NCBI RefSeq assembly: GCF_004011505.1
Contig: NZ_SAUN01000001.1
Coordinates: 8,769,501-8,833,500 of the forward strand
Source of the DNA: Nonomuraea polychroma
Lineage (GTDB): Bacteria > Actinomycetota > Actinomycetes > Streptosporangiales > Streptosporangiaceae
Reading direction: 5' to 3'
DNA: 64,000 bases
The translations under genes were made by a program, and so were the position numbers. Below the pieces are notes generated by a model, which made no database searches, was not told where the DNA came from, and saw nothing but the letters and a program-made list of their open reading frames with translations. Positions 41,477 to 49,575 of the stretch are shown here, one piece after another; position 1 is the stretch's first letter; each line of letters opens with the position of its first letter.

Positions 41477-41722
41477 GTGAGTGTGGACCTCGAACACGAG
41501 CCCCTTCATGACCTCGCCCGCCGGGTCATCCGGTTGGCCGAGGAGACCCAGCATGCCGCTCAAGTGCTCGAACGCCGTCTGGATGCGCTGGAGCGCCGCT
41601 CCGAAGCCGCAGGCAGGGCCGAACGTATCCTGAGCATCGCCGCTGACATGCGGACCCACCTCGGTCGGGACCGACTGTCCGTTGAAGACCTGTACGACCC
41701 GGACACCGGCCTTCCCGCGTGA
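41477..41722 (+). CDS. VapB-like antitoxin
   Basis: An 81-residue helical protein: HDLARRVIRLAEETQHAAQV, LERRLDALERRSEAAGRAER, ending SVEDLYDPDTGLPA. The ending LYDxxGLP matches VapB partners of PIN toxins. The usual N-terminal DNA-binding arm is short or absent. The TGA overlaps the GTG of the toxin gene by 4 bases. GTG 41477 has GGAGGG upstream. Confidence 0.6.
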   Translation: MSVDLEHEPLHDLARRVIRLAEETQHAAQVLERRLDALERRSEAAGRAERILSIAADMRTHLGRDRLSVEDLYDPDTGLPA

Positions 41723-42109
41723 TCATCGATTCCAGCGCCATCATTGCCGTCATCAACGGCGAGCCCTTAGGCCACCCAATTCGCCCACGCCATCGCCGCA
41801 GCCGTGTGTCGTATCTCGGCTGTCAACTATGTCGAAGCGGCCATTGTGGCGGACAACCGTGGTGAGGCCATGCGCCACGCCTTCGACACACTCGTTGACG
41901 AGATGGGTCTCATCATCGAGCCGGTTACACTCCATCAGGCCAGGATCGCCCGCCGGGCGTACCAGATCTACGGCAAGGGCAACAACTCCAAGGCCAAGCT
42001 CAACATGGGCGACTGCTTCGCCTACGCCCTCGCCAAAGACCTCGACCAGCCCCTGCTCTTCAAAGGCGAGGACTTCCCGCACACCGACATCACCCCTGCA
42101 CAGCCCTGA
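41719..42109 (+). pseudogene. VapC-type PIN toxin, frameshifted
   Basis: It begins at GTG 41719 with VIIDSSAIIAVINGEP (first PIN Asp present). The frame then breaks near 41768, and the rest reads in another frame: ATQFAHAIAAAVCRISAVNY, VEAAIVADNRGEAMRHAFDT, ARIARRAYQIYGKGNNSKAK and LNMGDCFAYALAKDLDQPLL with the second conserved acids (GDCFAYALA) and FKGEDFPHTDI. All PIN motifs exist but in two frames, so the toxin is dead unless there is programmed slippage. Confidence 0.8.
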
Positions 42110-42174
42110 CGATCCAGCCTTTCCCTTGCCAAGCATGATCATCAGGGTTCCTCGCCGGAGTATTGTGTGCTGCT

Positions 42175-42350
42175 GTGACTCGCCACCCCTCTGACGATCA
42201 TCTGGATGAGCTGATCGAGCAGGTGATCGTGGACGCCTACGACGATGATGAGCGGCTTTCCGGCTTTCATGTGATGATCGGCGACAACCTGGCGGTGCCG
42301 TTCGAGACGACAGTGCTCGGCCTGCAGGTCACCGTCGCCGCGATCACCTC
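42175..42350 (+). pseudogene. N-terminal fragment of a calcium-binding-like protein
   Basis: VTRHPSDDHLDELIEQVIVD and AYDDDERLSGFHVMIGDNL, then PFETTVLGLQVTVAAI. I recall this N-terminus from small actinobacterial proteins annotated as calcium-binding. The expected second half is missing; homology appears to stop near 42350 and the frame then runs on into unrelated DNA. Confidence 0.5.
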
Positions 42351-42355
42351 AGTGA

Positions 42356-42844
42356 TCAGTTACGGGGATGGCGCCAGACGATTGGCCAATGACCGTTCTC
42401 CTTCAAGAGCCGTTTCGCCGCGTGCTGTGTGGCTTGAGTCCTGGACCGCCCGACAGCAATCTCCCTAAGCAACTCGGCGAAGTGCCCGACTTCATCAGCG
42501 ATCATCCACGGCAGCGCGAGTGAGATCCAATACTCGGACGGCCCTGCAAGCGCACACTGGATGACCGCGTGCAGAACCTCGGCGAAGTCTGAATCATCAG
42601 GACCAAGCGCCTGCCGGGCTCGCCTCTCCACCTCCTCCCGAGGCCGCTCCAGCAGCGGTAAAAGCCCTATCCTCGACATGTCGAAGGGCTTGTCCACCCC
42701 GTTGTTTCGCGACTCGACATTCCAGATGATCCCGTCGACGAGCACCAGCCACGGACCATCCGGCTTCACGGCCAGAACCCTGCGCACGGAACCGGTCTCC
42801 ATGTCCACCAGCTTGACACGCCACCACAGCAAGATCCGGAGCAT
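42356..42844 (-). CDS. hypothetical protein
   Basis: A 162-residue protein: RVLAVKPDGPWLVLVDGIIW, ERPREEVERRARQALGPDDS, CALAGPSEYWISLALPWMIA, then a basic C-terminal helix. It begins with a short beta domain and continues helical. No family is recognised. It abuts the truncated calcium-binding-like gene tail to tail, and a start at METGSV is also possible. Confidence 0.5.
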   Translation of the reverse strand: MLRILLWWRVKLVDMETGSVRRVLAVKPDGPWLVLVDGIIWNVESRNNGVDKPFDMSRIGLLPLLERPREEVERRARQALGPDDSDFAEVLHAVIQCALAGPSEYWISLALPWMIADEVGHFAELLREIAVGRSRTQATQHAAKRLLKENGHWPIVWRHPRN

Positions 42845-42914
42845 ACCGGAATGATCAATGAAGCCGAGCTCATGGCCATGTGAGTTACCGCAGCTCAGCA
42901 GCGGGTGATGGGTG

Positions 42915-43107
42915 ATGGCGGTTTCGGTGATCGACAGCTACGTGTACGGGTTCGCGCTGCAGGAGCAGCAGTTGCCCTTCGAGACGCCCGCGAAGCCCAA
43001 GGACGCCGCTAGCGAGCTGGTCCCCCGCATGCCCGCCGACCCGTACCCACCTCCGGGAGACGGCCGTCGAACAGGCCGGCAGCCATGCCGTACCGGGCTA
43101 CGCGTGA
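42915..43107 (+). pseudogene. TetR C-terminal domain relic
   Basis: VIDSYVYGFALQEQQLPFET, then PRMPADPYP in one frame; after a one-base slip, HLRETAVEQAGSHAVPGYA ends at TGA 43107. This matches the TetR_C dimer domain (IDSYVYGFALQExxLPFxTP...MPADxYPHL). The DNA-binding half is missing. It is inactive. Confidence 0.7.
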
Positions 43108-43225
43108 GCCACCGTCGACCGCATCCCCGCCGCGGCCGGCACTCGGCCTCGGCGACGGCCAGGGTGACGGCTGGGGCGAGGCCTTCGGTCAGCCAGGCGG
43201 GTTCGTCGACGATCGGCATCGCGGG

Positions 43226-43546
43226 TCAGATCCCTGCGGCAATCTTGAGGAGCACCACGCCGCCGATGATCGCGGCAAATGAGGCGAGCTTGACGGGGGC
43301 GATCTTCTCCTTGTAGATGAGTGCGCCGAGGACGACGGTGCCGATTGAGCCGATACCGGTCCAGATGGTGTAGCCGACGCCCACGTCCAGTGTCTTCAGC
43401 GCCAGGCTGAGGGTGAAGATGCCGCCGGCGGCCGACAGCAGGGCGAAGACGGATGGCCACAGCCGGGTGAAGCCTTTGGTGGCGTTGGTGCCGAGCGCGA
43501 AGCCGATCTCGAACACGATCGCGATGGAGAGATAGATCCAGGCCAT
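43226..43546 (-). CDS. SMR-family multidrug efflux subunit
   Basis: A 106-residue, four-helix small multidrug resistance protein. The conserved membrane Glu is E13 (IAIVFEIGFAL), with LKTLDVGVGYTIWTGIGSIG in helices 2-3. It forms a paired SMR system with the gene 34 bp upstream; such pairs often work as heterodimers that export cationic or guanidinium-like compounds. Both are divergent from a MarR regulator. Confidence 0.92.
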   Translation of the reverse strand: MAWIYLSIAIVFEIGFALGTNATKGFTRLWPSVFALLSAAGGIFTLSLALKTLDVGVGYTIWTGIGSIGTVVLGALIYKEKIAPVKLASFAAIIGGVVLLKIAAGI

Positions 43547-43580
43547 GATGACGTTCCTTCGGGAGAGGGCGGGCTGAGGG

Positions 43581-43925
43581 TCAGGCGGCGGACGGTTTGG
43601 TCGCGGACAGGCGGTCGGCGAGCTTGAGTCCCAGAACGCCGCCGATGATCAGAACGAAGGCCAGGGCCTTCCACACGGTCAGTTCCTCGCCGAAGATCAC
43701 GGAGCCGAGCAGTACGGTGCCGACCGAGCCGATGCCGGTCCAGACCGTGTAGCCGACGCCCACGTCCAGCGTCTTCAGTGCCAGGCTCAGGAAGAAGATC
43801 CCGCCGGCCGCCGCGGCGGCGGTGAGCAGGGACGGCCACAACTGGGTGAAGCCCTCGGTGGCGTTGGTGGCCAGGGCGAAGACGACCTCGAAGACGGCCG
43901 CGACGAGCAGGTAGATCCAAGCCAT
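43581..43925 (-). CDS. SMR-family multidrug efflux subunit, partner
   Basis: A 114-residue SMR protein, about half identical to its neighbour by eye: AWIYLLVAAVFEVVFALATN with the key Glu, then LALKTLDVGVGYTVWTGIGS. The C-terminus is extended by a basic tail (LADRLSATKPSAA). ATG 43925 has GAGGAG at good spacing. First gene of the efflux operon. Confidence 0.92.
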   Translation of the reverse strand: MAWIYLLVAAVFEVVFALATNATEGFTQLWPSLLTAAAAAGGIFFLSLALKTLDVGVGYTVWTGIGSVGTVLLGSVIFGEELTVWKALAFVLIIGGVLGLKLADRLSATKPSAA

Positions 43926-43944
43926 GCCAGAACTCCTCATTTAT

Positions 43945-44000
43945 TTGCATGTATCTGCAAGTATTGGCCGACGAGCAGAAGCTTGCATGTACATGTATCC
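43945..44000. promoter_or_regulatory. MarR operator candidates in the efflux divergon
   Basis: TTGCATGTA occurs twice in direct orientation (43945-43953, 43983-43991). The first copy lies in TTGCA-TGTATC-TGCAA, the second overlaps the perfect palindrome CATGTACATG (43986-43995). The sites lie between the divergent SMR and MarR genes. Confidence 0.65.
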
Positions 44001-44057
44001 TTTTGTCAATCCCGGGTCCGAGAAAGACCGGGGACGCCATAGAAGGAGGAGGCACCC

Positions 44058-44522
44058 ATGGCTTCGACGGCTCCCGCCCCTACCTCGATCCCCGCGCCCT
44101 CAGCACTCTCCAGTTCGTGGGATCACGTGCTGCTGCTGCACGCCCGCGTGGAGACCAGTCTTGCCACCACCCTCCAGCGGCGGCACGGCATCGGCCTGTC
44201 GGAGTACCGGGCGCTCGGTCACCTGGCCGCCTCGCCCGCCGGCGAGTTGCGCATGCAGGAGTTGGCCGACAAGATCGGGCTCAACCAGAGCTCGGTGACG
44301 CGGCTGGTGGCGCGGCTGAACGCGGCGGACTTCGCGTACCGGGATCTGTGCCCGGACGACAAGCGCGGTGTCTACACCGTCATCACCGAGGCCGGCCGAG
44401 CACGCTACGCCGAGGCGAGTCTCACCTACGAGGCGGCGCTCAGGAGCGTGCTGGAGAAGGCGGGACAGGCGGATCCGCGGCTCGCCGTGACACTCGCGGC
44501 ACTGGGATTGCCCGGCAAGTGA
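44058..44522 (+). CDS. MarR family transcriptional regulator
   Basis: A 154-residue regulator. Winged HTH: LSEYRALGHLAASPAGELRM, QELADKIGLNQSSVTRLVAR and the wing RDLCPDDKRGVYTVITEAGR with the conserved D-x-R/K-G. The start follows AAGGAGGAGG. It is divergent from the SMR pair and probably represses it until an efflux substrate binds. Confidence 0.93.
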   Translation: MASTAPAPTSIPAPSALSSSWDHVLLLHARVETSLATTLQRRHGIGLSEYRALGHLAASPAGELRMQELADKIGLNQSSVTRLVARLNAADFAYRDLCPDDKRGVYTVITEAGRARYAEASLTYEAALRSVLEKAGQADPRLAVTLAALGLPGK

Positions 44523-44650
44523 CCTGGATCGCAGATCGGGGACGGCCGGCGTGCACGGCCGCGAACGGTGCCGACCTGGAAGAATTCGCAGGTGATCGAC
44601 TGAACGCGGGGCCAAGAGCGGTCCGATGGCACGCTTGGCATCGCGGCATT

Positions 44651-45673
44651 TCAGCTCAGGACGATGGGGTTGGTGAGCGCCGCCATGTGCCCGCTGGGAT
44701 GACGAACCTCGATCCGGACGAACGCCGACTCCTCCGCGCTGGTACGCCACTCCGAGACGTCTGATCCATTGCCCGGCAACGATTCCCGGTGCACGGTCCC
44801 GCGCTCGGTGTGAAAGCTGACAGTGCCGGACGGCACGCCACGCACGTCCACTCGTACCACAGCCGGTCCGCCGCAGGTATCCAGCCGCTCCCCGATGTGG
44901 GCACTACGACCACCAGCAGAGACCTGGAGCGACAGCTCAACCGTGGCCGATTCGGCGATCCAGCTCCGGCCGGCACGGATGCCGCTGAGAACCGCGTCAG
45001 TACTCAGTTCATCGGCCAGCACGACAGTGTGCGGCGTGCCGATCTGGCCCTCCAGATGGGTATCGCTGTTGCCCATCGCCGGCCGCCACCGTCCACCGCG
45101 GATGTCGACGGCCAGGCTGCGACCCCATTCGGCCAGTGCCGCCCCATTGTCCGCCTGCCACGGCTCATCGGAGGTCCACAGCCCGTTCCATACCTCCACC
45201 ACATCAAATCCGTCGAACGGGTACATGAAGACGCCAGACGGGTACGGCGCGTGCGGGTGGGCCGCCACGCATAGCCCACCGGCCTGATGTACCTGGTCCA
45301 GATACTTGCCGATCATGTCGTTGCGGACGCGATACCGCCAGTCGACCACCTGCCCCGGATTGATCCCGAGCGCGAGCCAGTGCCCGGTTTGGCTGGTGGC
45401 TTCCTGGCCAATGATCACCAGCAAATCGTCACCGGCGAGCGAACCCCAGGCTCCATGCGCTTCTGATGTGTTGTGCTCGGTGGTCGCGATGAAGTCCAGG
45501 CCGGCCGCGCGGGCACCGGCCGCAAGCTGCTCGGGCGTCAGCTCTCCGCCGTTCGAGAGGACCGAATGCACATGGCAGTCACCTCGATACCAGCCATGCC
45601 CCCGACCAGCCACCCGTCTCGGCGGGAACTGTGACTTTGACATCTGCTCCGCCGTCCCATCGTCCGTGACCAT
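44651..45673 (-). CDS. CehA/McbA-type PHP-domain metallohydrolase
   Basis: A 340-residue enzyme. PHP metal motifs: WYRGDCHVHSVLSNGGELTP, GLDFIATTEHNT, IIGQEATSQTGHW, AAHPHAPYP and MGNSDTHL. These match the CehA/McbA family of PHP hydrolases, which includes carbaryl hydrolases. The C-terminal 100 residues form a beta domain. No signal peptide. An alternative start, MSKSQF at 45643, is possible. The natural substrate is unknown. It is convergent with the MarR gene. Confidence 0.85.
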   Translation of the reverse strand: MVTDDGTAEQMSKSQFPPRRVAGRGHGWYRGDCHVHSVLSNGGELTPEQLAAGARAAGLDFIATTEHNTSEAHGAWGSLAGDDLLVIIGQEATSQTGHWLALGINPGQVVDWRYRVRNDMIGKYLDQVHQAGGLCVAAHPHAPYPSGVFMYPFDGFDVVEVWNGLWTSDEPWQADNGAALAEWGRSLAVDIRGGRWRPAMGNSDTHLEGQIGTPHTVVLADELSTDAVLSGIRAGRSWIAESATVELSLQVSAGGRSAHIGERLDTCGGPAVVRVDVRGVPSGTVSFHTERGTVHRESLPGNGSDVSEWRTSAEESAFVRIEVRHPSGHMAALTNPIVLS

Positions 45674-45837
45674 CCGGGCAGCGTACTCACCGCAGCGTAG
45701 GGATCCACAAGATCCAGGTGGCGATTCAACGGCCGCCTAGAGCGAACAGGACGAGCTGCCAGAAGGGGAACGGTACGGCGGGAGCGGTCGGTCGCGCCCT
45801 TGACCCCTGGGATCGGCAGATTGCAGGCTGACGATCT

Positions 45838-46026
45838 ATGGGCAGGAGGCGCTACGTCGCCAGAGGCGTTCCCGGCGGCTACCGCATTTGGGACAACAAG
45901 GCGCGCCGCTGGTGGGGCGACCTCTACGAGCTATGCCCCGACGATCTGCTCGACGAGCTGAACGGCGCACGCGACTACGACAAGGTCACGGCTCTCCTCA
46001 AGCGCTACCGGGCCATGAAGCGGTAG
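45838..46026 (+). CDS. small basic hypothetical protein
   Basis: A 62-residue protein, GRRRYVARGVPGGYRIWDNK then ARRWWGDLYELCPDDLLDEL. The pattern of a short beta segment with GGYRIWDNKxxRWWG followed by a helix looks conserved rather than random, but I cannot name the family. No convincing ribosome site. Confidence 0.5.
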   Translation: MGRRRYVARGVPGGYRIWDNKARRWWGDLYELCPDDLLDELNGARDYDKVTALLKRYRAMKR

Positions 46027-46123
46027 CGGTTCTCCCACTCCAGTGGACGTTCTGCTGGATGCCTGACAGCAGCGCTGAAGCACCGATGCATGGCCGGGGT
46101 CCTGATACGCGATTCGACATCGG

Positions 46124-49027
46124 TCAGCGGATCTTGAGCAGGCCCACCATGAGGGTGGTCAGTTCCGTCAGGGACAGTTCGCGTCCCCGGGCTATCAGGC
46201 GTGCGTACTCGTCCTGCGGGAGGGCTTCGCGTACGGCGGCGGCCTCGCGGGGGCCGTCCAGCGGGTCCATCAACTCGGGCGAAAAGCCCACCCGGCGGCC
46301 GACAGCCTCCACTCCGCCCATCAGCACGGCTGCCTGGTCGGCCTGTCCGGTCAGCACGAGGGCGTGGGCGGCGGTGTGGATCAGCACAAGTCTGGAGGTG
46401 ACGTCCTGGTGACGGTCGAGCGCGTCAAGGATGCCGGCTGCGATCTCCAGGGCACGCCGGCCGTCGCCACGATCGCAGGCGGTTTTCATGGCGGCCCACG
46501 CCGAAGAGCCGGCCGCCCAGTCATGGCCGCAGGAGTCGGCGGTCGCGACGGCTTCGGCCAGGACCGTGGCGGCGGTCGGAAGATCTCCTAGAACCCGGGC
46601 GAGCATGCCCTCCACCATCAGCGCTTCGGCCACCAGCCAGTCCTCCCCGGCACGCCGGGCGAGGTCGACTGCGCTGCGGGCGAGCGCCGGAGCGTCAATG
46701 GGCATGCCGGCGAGCACGCCGAAGTGCGTCTGGTAGACCCGTGCGGATGCCTCGACCATCAGGTCGCCGGCCTCCCGCGCCTCCCGCTCCGCCAGCACGA
46801 CAGCCTCGTACGCCTGCGCCGGCTGCCCGGCCAGGTAGCTGAGCCCGCTGACGGCGAGCCGGGCCCGCCCACGGACCGCCGGCTCGGCGTGCGGCGCCGC
46901 ATCGAAGGCCCTGGACATCCAGGACAGGCCTTCGGCGATGTGGCCCATGCGGTACCAGAACCAGTACAGCGCTCCGCCCAGTCGCAGCGCGTAGTCACCA
47001 TCCCCGGCGGCCAGCGCGGAAGCGAAGGCGGCGCGGAACTCCGGCTGCTCCTGGGTCAGCCGATCCAGCAGCTCGGCCGCCTGCGGGCCGCGGAGCCTGC
47101 GCTCGGCGCTCTCCGCCTGGGCCAGTGCCCAGGCTCGGTGTCGTTGCTGGGTCTGCGCGAGGTCGTCCGGGTCGAGCTCGCGCAGCGCGTACTGACGCAG
47201 CGTCTCCAGCAGCCGGTAGCGGCGCGGTACGGTGCCGGGCTCGACACCGACCAGCGACTTGCGGACCAGGGCCGACAAGGCAGGCAGCGCGGGAGTCTGG
47301 CCTCCGACCGCACCCGCGGCGTCGAGGTCGAATCCGGCGGCGAACACGCTCAGCCGGTGGAAGAGCCGCTGTTCCTCGGGTTCGAGGAGCCGGTGGCTCC
47401 AGGCGATGGTGGACTCCAGCGCACGATGCCGGGCGGGCAGGTCGAGCGGGCCGTCGACCAGCACATCGAAGCGGTTTTTCAAGGCGTCGGCGATCTGGCC
47501 GACGGAGAGCATCCGGCAGTGCGCAGCAGCCAGTTCGATGGCGAGCGGAATGCCGTCGAGCGCGGCGCAGAGTCCGGGGATACGGTCGAGGTCGTCCACG
47601 TCGGGGGACCATGCGGGCAGGACCGCGGCAGCCCGTTTCCTGAAGAGTTCAGTCCCATCCCCGGCCGGGTCGAGCGGCCGTACCTCGTAGACCGCCTCGC
47701 CCTCCACGCCCAGCGCTTCGCGGCTGGTGGACAGTACCCGCAGGCCACCGCAGCGGCTCAGTAGCACACCGGTGAGGGCGGTGACCTCGTCCAGCAGGTG
47801 CTCGCAGTTGTCGAGCATCAGCAGGAGGCGCCGCCCGGCGAGCACGGCCGACAGGTCTTCGGCGGTGGATGCCCCGGGGATGCCGACGGCGGCGCCGATC
47901 GCGGCGGGCAGCAGTTCGGGTGAGGTGAGGCCGGCCAGTTCGACCAGCCAGGTCCCGTCGTCGCGGTCGGTACGGCCCCTGGCCGTCTCCAGCGCGAGGC
48001 GTGTCTTGCCCACTCCGCCCGGGCCGGTGAGGGTGACGAGCCGGAACTCGGCCAGCAGTCGGTCCACGGCGGCGATGTCGTCCGCGCGTCCGACGAGGCT
48101 TGACAATGCGAACGGCAGGTTACCGACGGGGGCCGCCGCCGGACTGCGGGCCGGCGCGACGGGGGCGGTGTCGGGCCTGGTGGCGGCGGGGGTTGCAGCG
48201 CCGACGTGGGCGCCCGTGGTTCCGGCGGAGCGGGCGGGCGGCGGGTCGAGCCGGGGATCCTGAGCGAGCACCGCGGACTCCAGGTCGCGTAACCGGGGTC
48301 CGGGGTCGATGCCCAGCTCGTCGGCGAGCCGGTGCCGTGCCGTGCGCAGCGCCGCGATCGCGTCAGCCTGCCGCCCGGACCGGTACAGGGCAAGGACGAG
48401 CAGCTCCCAGCCGCGTTCCCGCAGCGGTTGCTCGGCCACCAGGGACTCCAGCTCGCCGACCGCCGCAGCGTGCCTGCCCAGGTCGATGGTGGCGGCCAGC
48501 CGGTCCTCGTACGCGGCCGCACGCAGGTCCTCCAGCCGGGCCGCTTCCGTGAAGGCGAAACCGGCCCCGTCGAAGTCCGCGTAAGCGGGACCACGCCACA
48601 GCTCCAGCGCCTCGGTGAGCAGTCTCGCGGCGGGGCCTGGTCTGCCGCCGTCCAAAGCACGCCGCCCCGCCACGGCAAGGTCGGCGAAGCGCTCGGCGTC
48701 GACTGCGGATGGATCCGCCCGCAGCACGTAGCCCGTGCCCTCACGGACCAGGAGCCGGGGCGGAGCGCCGGGCGGGCGTTCCGGCTCCACGGCCCGGCGC
48801 AGCTGTGAGATGTAGACGTGGAGGGTCGTCGGTGACGAGGGCGGGGAGCCTTCCCATACCTGGGACGTGATCCGCTCGACGGAGACCATCCGGCCCCTGG
48901 CGATCAGCAAGACGGCCATGATCGCCCGCTGCCGCAGACCGCCCAGGCCGACCGCCTGTCCCGCCAGCTCGGCCCTGAGGGGACCGAGCACCCCGAACCG
49001 CACGGTATCGGGAGCGACGCCGCCCAT
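46124..49027 (-). CDS. SARP family regulator with BTAD and NB-ARC domains
   Basis: A 967-residue AfsR-type regulator. Winged helix and BTAD in residues about 5-255 (VRFGVLGPLRAELAGQAVGL, YVLRADPSAVDAERF). The NB-ARC domain has Walker A GPGGVGKTR near 331-339, Walker B LLMLDNCEHLL and GIPLAIELAA. The helical C-terminus contains EYARLIARG after SPELMDPLDGPREAAAVREA. ATG 49027 gives the normal N-terminus; the upstream open frame is an artefact. It follows the secreted-protein gene across a hairpin, and may control the adjacent peptide/flavoenzyme operon. Confidence 0.93.
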   Translation of the reverse strand: MGGVAPDTVRFGVLGPLRAELAGQAVGLGGLRQRAIMAVLLIARGRMVSVERITSQVWEGSPPSSPTTLHVYISQLRRAVEPERPPGAPPRLLVREGTGYVLRADPSAVDAERFADLAVAGRRALDGGRPGPAARLLTEALELWRGPAYADFDGAGFAFTEAARLEDLRAAAYEDRLAATIDLGRHAAAVGELESLVAEQPLRERGWELLVLALYRSGRQADAIAALRTARHRLADELGIDPGPRLRDLESAVLAQDPRLDPPPARSAGTTGAHVGAATPAATRPDTAPVAPARSPAAAPVGNLPFALSSLVGRADDIAAVDRLLAEFRLVTLTGPGGVGKTRLALETARGRTDRDDGTWLVELAGLTSPELLPAAIGAAVGIPGASTAEDLSAVLAGRRLLLMLDNCEHLLDEVTALTGVLLSRCGGLRVLSTSREALGVEGEAVYEVRPLDPAGDGTELFRKRAAAVLPAWSPDVDDLDRIPGLCAALDGIPLAIELAAAHCRMLSVGQIADALKNRFDVLVDGPLDLPARHRALESTIAWSHRLLEPEEQRLFHRLSVFAAGFDLDAAGAVGGQTPALPALSALVRKSLVGVEPGTVPRRYRLLETLRQYALRELDPDDLAQTQQRHRAWALAQAESAERRLRGPQAAELLDRLTQEQPEFRAAFASALAAGDGDYALRLGGALYWFWYRMGHIAEGLSWMSRAFDAAPHAEPAVRGRARLAVSGLSYLAGQPAQAYEAVVLAEREAREAGDLMVEASARVYQTHFGVLAGMPIDAPALARSAVDLARRAGEDWLVAEALMVEGMLARVLGDLPTAATVLAEAVATADSCGHDWAAGSSAWAAMKTACDRGDGRRALEIAAGILDALDRHQDVTSRLVLIHTAAHALVLTGQADQAAVLMGGVEAVGRRVGFSPELMDPLDGPREAAAVREALPQDEYARLIARGRELSLTELTTLMVGLLKIR

Positions 49028-49081
49028 CGGCCCCCTCTCGCACACCTCGTGGAGATCTCCTGCGAGGGTAACCGAAGGGCT

Positions 49082-49102
49082 GCGCCCCAGAAAGGGGGGC
49101 GC
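49082..49102 (-). terminator. hairpin between the secreted-protein and SARP genes
   Basis: GCGCCCC and GGGGCGC form a 7-bp stem with a 7-base loop, 30 bp after the stop of the small secreted protein. Confidence 0.55.
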
Positions 49103-49131
49103 GGAGGGTTGACCGGCGGCTGTGGAGAGGG

Positions 49132-49467
49132 TCAGCTCGTGCAGGTGGCCTTGGCCGAGACGTACCGGCGGACGGCGTCTCCATTCGTGGCCGTGACCGT
49201 GAGCTTGTCGCGGCTGAACGCGTCGGAGGTCGTGTCCAGGCTGGTCGAGACCGACACTCCGGTGCCGGCGGTGATGGTGATCGTATCGGTCAGCATCGTG
49301 GGGGCGTACGAAGGGCACATGGCCAGGAAGGATCTGGTGGCGCCGGGCTCGACCCAGACCGCGTTGCCCGCGGTGGCCGTCGCCGCCGAGGCCGGGGCCG
49401 CGCCGGCCGTCAACCCAGCGGCCACGGCGGTCGCCAGCACAATGCCCGCGGTGATGTTTTTGATCAT
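49132..49467 (-). CDS. small secreted protein
   Basis: A 111-residue protein with a clear Sec signal peptide (IKNITAGIVLATAVAAGLTA, cleaved near APASA-AT). The mature part (about 83 residues) is beta-rich and Thr/Ser-rich with two cysteines (AMCPS and KATCTS) that may pair. ATG 49467 follows GGAGAGAAAGGAC. It is the last gene of the group peptide - FAD enzyme - secreted protein. The function is unknown; its N-terminus (IKNI...ASA) resembles that of the repeat peptide. Confidence 0.8.
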   Translation of the reverse strand: MIKNITAGIVLATAVAAGLTAGAAPASAATATAGNAVWVEPGATRSFLAMCPSYAPTMLTDTITITAGTGVSVSTSLDTTSDAFSRDKLTVTATNGDAVRRYVSAKATCTS

Positions 49468-49520
49468 GATGATGTCCTTTCTCTCCAGTCGCTTCGGGAC
49501 TGTTTTCGATCTCGGGTGTC

Positions 49521-49575
49521 CGGCGCCAGGGTGCCCGGCGCCAGGATGCGCGGCGCCAGGATGCGCGGCGACGTC
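49521..49575. repeat. 15-bp tandem repeats
   Basis: The unit CGGCGCCAGGRTGCS occurs at 49521, 49536 and 49551, with a partial copy at 49566. Each contains the GGCGCC palindrome. They lie in the gap between the FAD oxidoreductase and the small secreted protein. Confidence 0.85.

Noticed and set aside
49028..49318. Upstream extension of the SARP gene at 46 kb to an ATG at 49318
   Set aside because: The extension runs antisense through the secreted-protein gene and past a hairpin; family N-termini start at VRFGVLGPL, close to ATG 49027.
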